The notes under the pieces: generated by a model
Told to the model about the DNA's origin: nothing
What the model saw: only the letters and a program-made list of their open reading frames with translations
Databases searched by the model: none
Program-made: the position numbers and the translations under genes
NCBI GenBank assembly: GCA_023132995.1
Contig: JAGLXI010000038.1
Coordinates: forward strand, 1 to 20,599
Reading direction: 5' to 3'
Source of the DNA: Candidatus Zixiibacteriota bacterium
Lineage (GTDB): Bacteria > Zixibacteria > MSB-5A5 > GN15 > FEB-12
Length of the DNA stretch: 20,599 nucleotides
In this document: one piece after another, positions 15,983 to 20,599 of the stretch
Layout: each line of letters opens with the position of its first letter
How positions within the stretch are numbered: the first letter of the stretch is position 1

Positions 15983-15988
15983 ACCGTC

Positions 15989-17719
15989 CTATTCCGACGA
16001 GCTGGCGGTGTCGACGGCGGCGTACTTGTTCATGTCAATCAGTTCCCAGAGGACGTCCTCGTCGACTTCAACGGACGTGATCTCCTTGCGGGCGTCAACC
16101 CAGGCGGCAAAGGCGGCGTGCCTCTGCTGGTTGGTCAGCCTCTGGAATATCTCGCGTTTGCTCCCCAGGAAATCCTTCAACTCCGGCTCGATCTTATCCA
16201 CTACCCAGAATATCGAGTGCTTGCCGCGAGTCACGACGGGACCGCCGATCGACCCGATCGGTGTTTCATACGCCACGTCGAAAAGATCCGGGTAATTCAG
16301 TTTGTGGATATAGCCCAGGTCTCCCTTCAGGACTCGCTTGCCGGATCGCTCCGATACCTCCAGTGCCTTCTCCTGGAAGGCAGCCAGGCTGGTCAGGCTC
16401 CCCTTGAGTTCCCGGACCTTCAGTTCGTCACTGACGAGTATCTCGTAAACGTGCACCTTGGCCGGCGTAGTGAACTCGTCGTGATGTTCATCATAATATT
16501 GGCGCACCATCCCCTCGTCCGGCGGGGGCGGTATGGGAAGTGAGTCGTTTCGCATGAGGTCCGCCATCGTCAGCTCCTTGAACAGCTTGACCTTGCGAAC
16601 GTAATCTGGATCGCTGTCCAGGCCGCTCCGGTGAGCTTCGGTCACAAGCACGTTGGGTCGATTCATGGCATGGATCAGCGAAGCCAGGGAGTCGTATTGA
16701 TCGAAATCCGGCCGTATATTTGCGGGCACCTTCTGGGCCTGAGCCAGGTACTCATGAACCGTCATCTGTCCGCCGTCCCAGGTCGCCAGCACCAGTTCCT
16801 TTTCGTTGCGGTCGAGTTGGTCCATGTCAAAGTCGTTTCGCGGCAGGGTCTCCAGGAGCATGGGAGGATACATCGTCTCACGCTTGTGGAGCAGGTAAGC
16901 GCAGGTAGTGGTGTCAACGGTTACCTTGTATTTCTCTTCCATCGATTCGAAGAACTTCGTGCGCAGTGCCAGACTCTTACGATTTTTGATCTGTCTTTCA
17001 ATGTCCGTCTTCATGGCGTCGAATTCCTGGCGCTGTTCGTCAGGCAGCTTGTCCACAAGTTTGATGATATGATACCCCAGCATGGACTTGACCGGCGGCG
17101 AGACCTCACCGGACTCCATCGCGAAAGCCGTCTCCTGCAACTCGTCGACCACCGCTCCCCAACTGAAGTAACCCAGGTCGCCCTTGTTCTTCTTGGCCGA
17201 TGGGTCAATGGAGTATTCGTAGGCCAGCTTCTCGAAGCTCTCCCCGGACGTAATCCGCTCAAACAGCGCCTGGGCGGTGTCGGGATCGCTCACCACTATG
17301 TGCGAGGCCCTGATCTTGTACTCCAGGTGATTGTAGAAGTCCCTAATCTCGGCCTCGCTGGCGTCGACCTTGTCGGCTATTTCTCTCTTGGCCAGCACAT
17401 TCAGCAGGAACTTGTCTTTGTTGGCCAGAACCACTCTCGCCAGTTCTTCAGACTTGTCGAGACCGATCTCGTAAGCCGCATCTATCAGCAGCCGGGATAC
17501 AATCAGGCTGTCCAGCATATCGCGTTTCCCGTCGAACTCGTCCTGGGCCGTCGGAAAGGCATACCTGGTCGGGGGAACCAGTTCCTCGAACTCCTCCACG
17601 GTGATTTTGTAGTCTCCAACCACAGCCAGAGTCTTTCCTCCCGACCCGCCACAGCCTGACAGAATGCCCGCCAGAATGCCGGTCAATAGAAGTATGAAGG
17701 GCAATAGCAAATGTCTCAT
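15989..17719 (-). CDS. Lipoprotein parvulin-type peptidyl-prolyl isomerase (PrsA/PpiD-like)
   Basis: This is a membrane-anchored foldase of 576 aa that probably assists folding of exported proteins. The N-terminus is a lipoprotein signal with lipobox L-S-G-C (Cys23), followed by a Gly/Ser linker. An N-terminal helical region (about 30-130) leads into parvulin domain 1 (about 135-224; RASHIVVSD, KGDLGYFSWG, LGYHIIKLVD). After a long helical middle region (225-400), a second, more diverged parvulin domain (about 420-510; KGDLGYIH, HSIFWVVDK) and a helical tail follow. The frame opens upstream to 17761, but the ATG at 17719 is preferred: it starts the lipoprotein signal and has a strong AAGGAGG site ten bases upstream. 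With two domains and this length it is larger than PrsA (~290 aa) and close to PpiD (~620 aa). It is the first gene of the foldase operon, 6 bases before surA. Confidence 0.9.
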   Translation of the reverse strand: MRHLLLPFILLLTGILAGILSGCGGSGGKTLAVVGDYKITVEEFEELVPPTRYAFPTAQDEFDGKRDMLDSLIVSRLLIDAAYEIGLDKSEELARVVLANKDKFLLNVLAKREIADKVDASEAEIRDFYNHLEYKIRASHIVVSDPDTAQALFERITSGESFEKLAYEYSIDPSAKKNKGDLGYFSWGAVVDELQETAFAMESGEVSPPVKSMLGYHIIKLVDKLPDEQRQEFDAMKTDIERQIKNRKSLALRTKFFESMEEKYKVTVDTTTCAYLLHKRETMYPPMLLETLPRNDFDMDQLDRNEKELVLATWDGGQMTVHEYLAQAQKVPANIRPDFDQYDSLASLIHAMNRPNVLVTEAHRSGLDSDPDYVRKVKLFKELTMADLMRNDSLPIPPPPDEGMVRQYYDEHHDEFTTPAKVHVYEILVSDELKVRELKGSLTSLAAFQEKALEVSERSGKRVLKGDLGYIHKLNYPDLFDVAYETPIGSIGGPVVTRGKHSIFWVVDKIEPELKDFLGSKREIFQRLTNQQRHAAFAAWVDARKEITSVEVDEDVLWELIDMNKYAAVDTASSSE

Positions 17720-17729
17720 GGTTATGCTT

Positions 17730-17736
17730 CCTCCTT
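17730..17736 (-). promoter_or_regulatory. Strong ribosome site deciding the start of the parvulin lipoprotein
   Basis: On the minus strand AAGGAGG lies ten bases before ATG at 17719 and downstream of the competing ATG at 17761. Together with the lipoprotein signal that follows, it fixes the start at 17719. Confidence 0.75.
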
Positions 17737-17803
17737 GGTCGTTTCCTTTTGTACTTTGCATCGGTTTCCAGGTTCCTCTCGGTAAAATGAGACGAAACGA
17801 TGG

Positions 17804-17832
17804 AGTATATACCGGAAGCGTCGCTTTTCCAA
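17804..17832 (-). promoter_or_regulatory. Candidate promoter of the foldase operon
   Basis: Read on the minus strand, TTGGAA (-35), a 17-base spacer and TATACT (-10) lie between hprK and the parvulin lipoprotein gene. It would give a leader of about 80 bases. This suggests the foldase operon is transcribed separately from hprK. Confidence 0.5.
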
Positions 17833-17870
17833 GTCATTTCGATGGGAATCAGCCCGCTGTAGCGCGGGAA

Positions 17871-18839
17871 TTATTCGAGGTCCGCCTCAAGATAGTCCAG
17901 GGTCTGAGACTGGCGGCTGATTTTCTGGGATAGCTTCTTGGTGAACTCCAGCGCCGAGTTGTCACCATACACTTTGAGCATATGGTTCATGGCAATAACT
18001 TCCGAGATCACGGTGATGTTCTTGCCAGGCGAGATCGGCACTCTTACGAACGGTATCTGAACCCCCAGGATGGTCGTTCTGCGGTCCTCGACGCCGAGAC
18101 GCTCATAATCATCCGTTTCCGACCAGAACGTAAGGTTGACCTCGACCTCGATCCGCTTTTGCATCCGTATGGCTCGAATGCCGAAGAGTTCTTCGATGTC
18201 GATTATGCCCACGCCGCGGATCTCCATGTGATGACCAAGCAGTTCCGAGCCGGTCCCGATAATCACGTCAGGAACCGTCCGCGTGATCTTACACACATCA
18301 TCGGCTACCAGGCGATGTCCCCGTTCCACCAGGTCCAGGGCCACTTCGGACTTGCCGATACCGGACTTGCCGGTGTACAGAAGCCCCACTCCGTAAACGT
18401 CAACCAGTGTTCCATGCACGTTGATGGACGGGGCAAACAGGTTGTCCAGAAAGGCCGACAGCCGGTTGGTGAGTTCGGCCGTGGAAAGACGGCTGGAGAA
18501 TACGCCGGTGCCGTATTCGTCAGCGGCGACAATGAACTCCGGAGGTGGGATAATCCCCTTGGAGATGATTATCAGAGGGATCGCGGTCTCGAACAGCGTT
18601 CGGGAGACCTCGCCCAAGCGCTCCGGCGTAAGCTGACGGATATAGGTCAGTTCCGTTTCGCCAAGGATCTGAATCCGCTGACTCGCGAAACGCTTCAGGA
18701 AACCGGTCAGCGCCAGACCGGGTCGGTGCAATTCCGGATTGCTGATGACTTTCTCCATCCCCGCCTCGCTGTTAAGGAGCGTGAGTTCCAGATCCTGATT
18801 GCGCGAGGCGTAGAGCTTTTCCACGGTGATGCTTGACAT
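17871..18839 (-). CDS. hprK: HPr kinase/phosphorylase
   Basis: This bifunctional enzyme phosphorylates and dephosphorylates a regulatory serine of HPr or an HPr-like protein. The 322 aa match the family (~310-330). The N-terminal domain carries the typical 'NPELHRPGLALTGFL' pattern (34-48). The catalytic domain has the His142-Gly region (VHGTLVDVYGVG), a Walker A loop GKSGIGKSE (157-165) and the family signature EIRGVGIIDI (206-215). The start at 18839 fits the family N-terminus. No ribosome site is seen, and a -10-like TATATT lies so close that the mRNA may be almost leaderless. No ptsH, ptsI, rapZ or EIIA gene is in the window. In Gram-negative bacteria hprK usually lies near rpoN/raiA/ptsN or rapZ; here it stands alone between a PDZ protein and a foldase operon. 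The partner HPr must be encoded elsewhere (inference). Confidence 0.95.
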   Translation of the reverse strand: MSSITVEKLYASRNQDLELTLLNSEAGMEKVISNPELHRPGLALTGFLKRFASQRIQILGETELTYIRQLTPERLGEVSRTLFETAIPLIIISKGIIPPPEFIVAADEYGTGVFSSRLSTAELTNRLSAFLDNLFAPSINVHGTLVDVYGVGLLYTGKSGIGKSEVALDLVERGHRLVADDVCKITRTVPDVIIGTGSELLGHHMEIRGVGIIDIEELFGIRAIRMQKRIEVEVNLTFWSETDDYERLGVEDRRTTILGVQIPFVRVPISPGKNITVISEVIAMNHMLKVYGDNSALEFTKKLSQKISRQSQTLDYLEADLE

Positions 18840-18848
18840 ACGGCATTC

Positions 18849-18878
18849 AATATAAACAGGGGTCTTATTTCAGAGCAA
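18849..18878 (-). promoter_or_regulatory. Candidate promoter of hprK
   Basis: Read on the minus strand, TTGCTC (-35), an 18-base spacer and TATATT (-10) end nine bases before the hprK ATG. A normal start point would leave a leader of only about three bases. The -35 hexamer is the same as in the symporter promoter candidate. Confidence 0.35.
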
Positions 18879-18899
18879 GCAAGAAAACAGGCAAAATAA

Positions 18900-18920
18900 A
18901 AGCCCCGGCAACAGGGGCTT
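18900..18920 (-). terminator. Rho-independent terminator after the PDZ gene
   Basis: A perfect 7-bp stem (AAGCCCC / GGGGCTT) with a 7-base loop is followed on the minus strand by TTTTATTTT. It lies about 157 bases beyond the PDZ stop codon and upstream of hprK, so it ends the PDZ transcript and separates it from hprK. Confidence 0.8.
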
Positions 18921-19076
18921 CCATATCAACTATGCGCCAGTTAGGCGGAAGGAGGCTGGCCCAAAAGATTCCGTGGGCGGCAACCACCGTCTGTAAACTA
19001 TGTTTTGACACAGAACACCCCGGGTGTCTGTCCCTGGCCGATTTGTGGAACAGCCTCGAGGCGGCCGCCGCTGATC

Positions 19077-20036
19077 TCAATCCAGCTTGAGCCTGATCTC
19101 TTTCAACTCTTCCCTGAGTTCCTCCAGATCTTTTCTAAGGCGCTTCATCTCGTGTTCGAACTCCTCCTGCTCGAAAATGAGTTCGTCATCAGAGAAATCA
19201 CCATGGAACACTCCCCGCATCTTGGGCACCTTGATATCGATATCGCCGATATCCGGAACGTTCGGAAGGCCGATCATGTACCGGTAGTCAAGCCCGCCAA
19301 AATTGTCGCGCTCCTCGACCTCAACTTCGAATGTTGCCTCTTTCCTATTGCGCAACACGGCGATTTCTACCTTATCACCGGCGTCGGTGTCACCGATGAT
19401 CTCGATGACGTCGTCGACGTCCCGCACCTTCTCATCGTCGATGGCGACAATGACATCGCCGGCCTTCAGCCCTGCCTTCTCGGCCGGTGAATCTTCTTCC
19501 ACTTCTTGAATCAGGGCGCCGCGGCCCTTCTCAACGCCGAAGAATTCGCCCAGTTGCTTGTTGAGGGTCTGGAGTTTCACACCGATAAACGAACCGCTCC
19601 CCTTGAAGCTGTATTCGTCGGCATCCCGCATGATAACGTGTACGCGCTTACGCCGAGACTTCTCATCCAGGGTAGCCTTCAACTTCAGTTTTTCATCGGC
19701 GCGCACGACTTCGAGTGACACCTCGTCACCCTCGTCGAATTCGGCCAGGGCTTCGGAGAGATCGTCGGAGTCGGTGATCTTCTCGTCCTCCAAGGCAACA
19801 ATCACGTCCCCCTCTTGCAGGCCGGCTTCGTCGGCCGGTGAATCATCCTCGACCCAATGGATGTACGCGCCATACTTGACCGACAGATCATGCTCTTCGA
19901 TCAGGTCGTAATCCACCGACTGGTTGCCCACCCCCAGCCAGGCTCCTTCCTCAGACCGGTGACTCCCGCCGACAGCCGACCCGACAATGAGCACCGCCAG
20001 CAGCAGCCCCAAAGCAAGCATTACGGATTTTCTCAT
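19077..20036 (-). CDS. Exported protein with two PDZ domains and a coiled-coil tail
   Basis: The 319-aa product has a signal peptide (about 1-24, hydrophobic LALGLLLAVLIVG), PDZ domain 1 (about 32-125) and PDZ domain 2 (about 150-245). Both PDZ copies carry nearly the same SPA-x-x-AGL-x-x-GDVIVA core, which suggests internal duplication. A strongly charged helical segment of Glu/Leu/Lys/Arg heptads (about 285-317) closes the protein. No trypsin-like protease domain with a His-Asp-Ser triad is present, so this is not a DegP/HtrA enzyme but a PDZ-only scaffold or peptide-binding protein of the periplasm. The whole protein is very acidic. The ATG at 20036 is favoured because GAGG lies five bases before it; a GTG two codons upstream overlaps that site. 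It is a single-gene unit closed by the terminator at 18900-18920. A role in envelope stress or protease regulation is possible but unproven. Confidence 0.88.
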   Translation of the reverse strand: MRKSVMLALGLLLAVLIVGSAVGGSHRSEEGAWLGVGNQSVDYDLIEEHDLSVKYGAYIHWVEDDSPADEAGLQEGDVIVALEDEKITDSDDLSEALAEFDEGDEVSLEVVRADEKLKLKATLDEKSRRKRVHVIMRDADEYSFKGSGSFIGVKLQTLNKQLGEFFGVEKGRGALIQEVEEDSPAEKAGLKAGDVIVAIDDEKVRDVDDVIEIIGDTDAGDKVEIAVLRNRKEATFEVEVEERDNFGGLDYRYMIGLPNVPDIGDIDIKVPKMRGVFHGDFSDDELIFEQEEFEHEMKRLRKDLEELREELKEIRLKLD

Positions 20037-20162
20037 GACCACCTCGTCAACTATTGGTTTCCGTTTGCAGTTTGATCTCTTATACGCGCCGGGAACGGAC
20101 AGGTTTCACGTTCGGGGCGGCGTGGGGCGAGGACATCGCCGGGCGGTGTGCTATAAAATCCA

Positions 20163-20190
20163 TTGACAATTTGCCGAGAACTGCTAACAT
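20163..20190 (+). promoter_or_regulatory. Sigma70 promoter of the tRNA-Asn gene
   Basis: A consensus -35 box TTGACA (20163-20168), a 16-base spacer and TAACAT (-10, 20185-20190) lie 31 bases before the tRNA. This is one of the best promoter matches in the window and fits a highly expressed RNA gene. Confidence 0.7.
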
Positions 20191-20221
20191 GGGTTTGCCT
20201 TTGGTGGCATTGGTCATATAC

Positions 20222-20294
20222 TCCCCTGTAGCTCAGTTGGTAGAGCAACTGACTGTTAATCAGTGGGTCGCTGGTTCAAGTCCAGCCGGGGGAG
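20222..20294 (+). tRNA. tRNA-Asn (anticodon GTT)
   Basis: A full cloverleaf can be drawn. The acceptor stem TCCCCTG pairs with CGGGGGA (one T-G wobble), the D-stem is GCTC/GAGC, and the anticodon stem ACTGA/TCAGT encloses loop CTGTTAA with anticodon GTT at 20255-20257. The T-arm is GCTGG-TTCAAGT-CCAGC. The discriminator base is G, as is usual for bacterial tRNA-Asn. CCA is not encoded (the next bases are CTT), so it must be added by nucleotidyltransferase. Confidence 0.97.
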
Positions 20295-20599
20295 CTTTGT
20301 TATGCCCAATTCGAACTTCATTACTCAAGAACATATACCACTGACTGGGGTTTATCCCGATCCAGCCGTGTAACTTGCCATTTGGTTTAAGGTTAGCGGA
20401 GTACCTGTCAACTTGAAAAGCGGACCCGATCCCTGCACCTCGCTTAATATCCGCTGGTTATCTGCTCTATATCGGGCAAATACTCGCTAAAAGGCGCGAT
20501 GATCTCGGTTCCCGTGACTTAGATCATGCTCTGAGAAGAGGGACCTAATGCGGTTACTCTGCCCACCGTACTATAGTGTAAACGCCGGAGTAAAAGTGT
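20295..20599. other. Downstream region without a supportable gene
   Basis: No open frame with a ribosome site or recognisable protein was seen in these 305 bases. The only structure noted is a 7-bp inverted repeat ATGATCT (20499-20505) / AGATCAT (20521-20527) with a 15-base loop. The tRNA is a possible integration site, but no integrase or repeated tRNA 3' end is visible here. Confidence 0.4.

Noticed and set aside
16631..17659. Plus-strand open frame of 342 codons opposite the parvulin lipoprotein
   Set aside because: The minus strand encodes a clear lipobox and two parvulin domains; the plus frame is compositionally odd and has no motif.
17982..18836. Plus-strand open frame of 284 codons opposite hprK
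   Set aside because: HprK motifs are unambiguous on the minus strand; the antisense frame has no family features.
18860..19076. Short reading frames (about 70-85 codons) between hprK and the PDZ gene
   Set aside because: They run across a clear rho-independent terminator and show no recognisable protein or ribosome site.
20295..20599. Possible integration site or mobile element next to the tRNA-Asn
   Set aside because: No integrase, no repeated copy of the tRNA 3' end and no coding sequence is visible in the remaining bases.
1..20599. CRISPR array, toxin-antitoxin pair, phage-defence cluster or biosynthetic gene cluster
   Set aside because: No regularly spaced repeats, no small overlapping toxin/antitoxin genes and no nuclease, reverse transcriptase or synthase domains were found. 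The CPBP protein alone does not make a defence or bacteriocin locus.

Overview
The window is ordinary chromosomal DNA of a GC-rich, double-membraned bacterium. SurA-type and lipoprotein foldases, lipobox signal peptides and many exported proteins point to a diderm. A secreted protein ending in a YPNP-type surface-sorting domain, a 'YQGRL' secreted protein and an HPr kinase without visible PTS genes together suggest the FCB superphylum (for example Zixibacteria, Gemmatimonadota or Latescibacteria-like lineages). That placement is inference from protein style, not from a marker gene. No phage, transposase, integrase, CRISPR array or rRNA was seen.

Left part (1-7332): an exported M3 oligoendopeptidase (pepF type, +), a convergent secreted protein of unknown function (-), a lipoprotein prolyl oligopeptidase (S9A, +) and a DEAD-box RNA helicase (+).

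Middle (7497-14106): on the minus strand, a probable two-gene operon of a sodium:alanine/glycine symporter carrying a large central hydrophilic insertion, then a CPBP-family membrane protease. Divergent from it is a large secreted, Cys-containing protein with a C-terminal sorting domain (+), followed by a small four-helix membrane protein using a TTG start (+). A cysteine-rich exported heavy-metal-associated (HMA) protein lies convergent to these (-).

Right part (14433-20042), all minus strand, read from right to left: a tandem-PDZ exported protein, a rho-independent terminator, hprK, then an envelope-folding operon of a parvulin lipoprotein, a SurA-like double-parvulin chaperone and a small S4 RNA-binding protein whose start overlaps the surA stop. 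A tRNA-Asn (GTT) with a near-consensus promoter sits at 20222-20294. The last 305 bases hold nothing I can support.

Two functional themes emerge. One is extracellular or periplasmic peptide breakdown with amino-acid uptake (M3 and S9 peptidases, AGCS symporter). The other is outer-envelope protein biogenesis (two parvulin proteins, PDZ protein, exported proteins). I found no clear-cut undescribed system. The best leads are the symporter insertion, the HMA protein with tandem Cys motifs and the CxxCxxC-bearing secreted protein.
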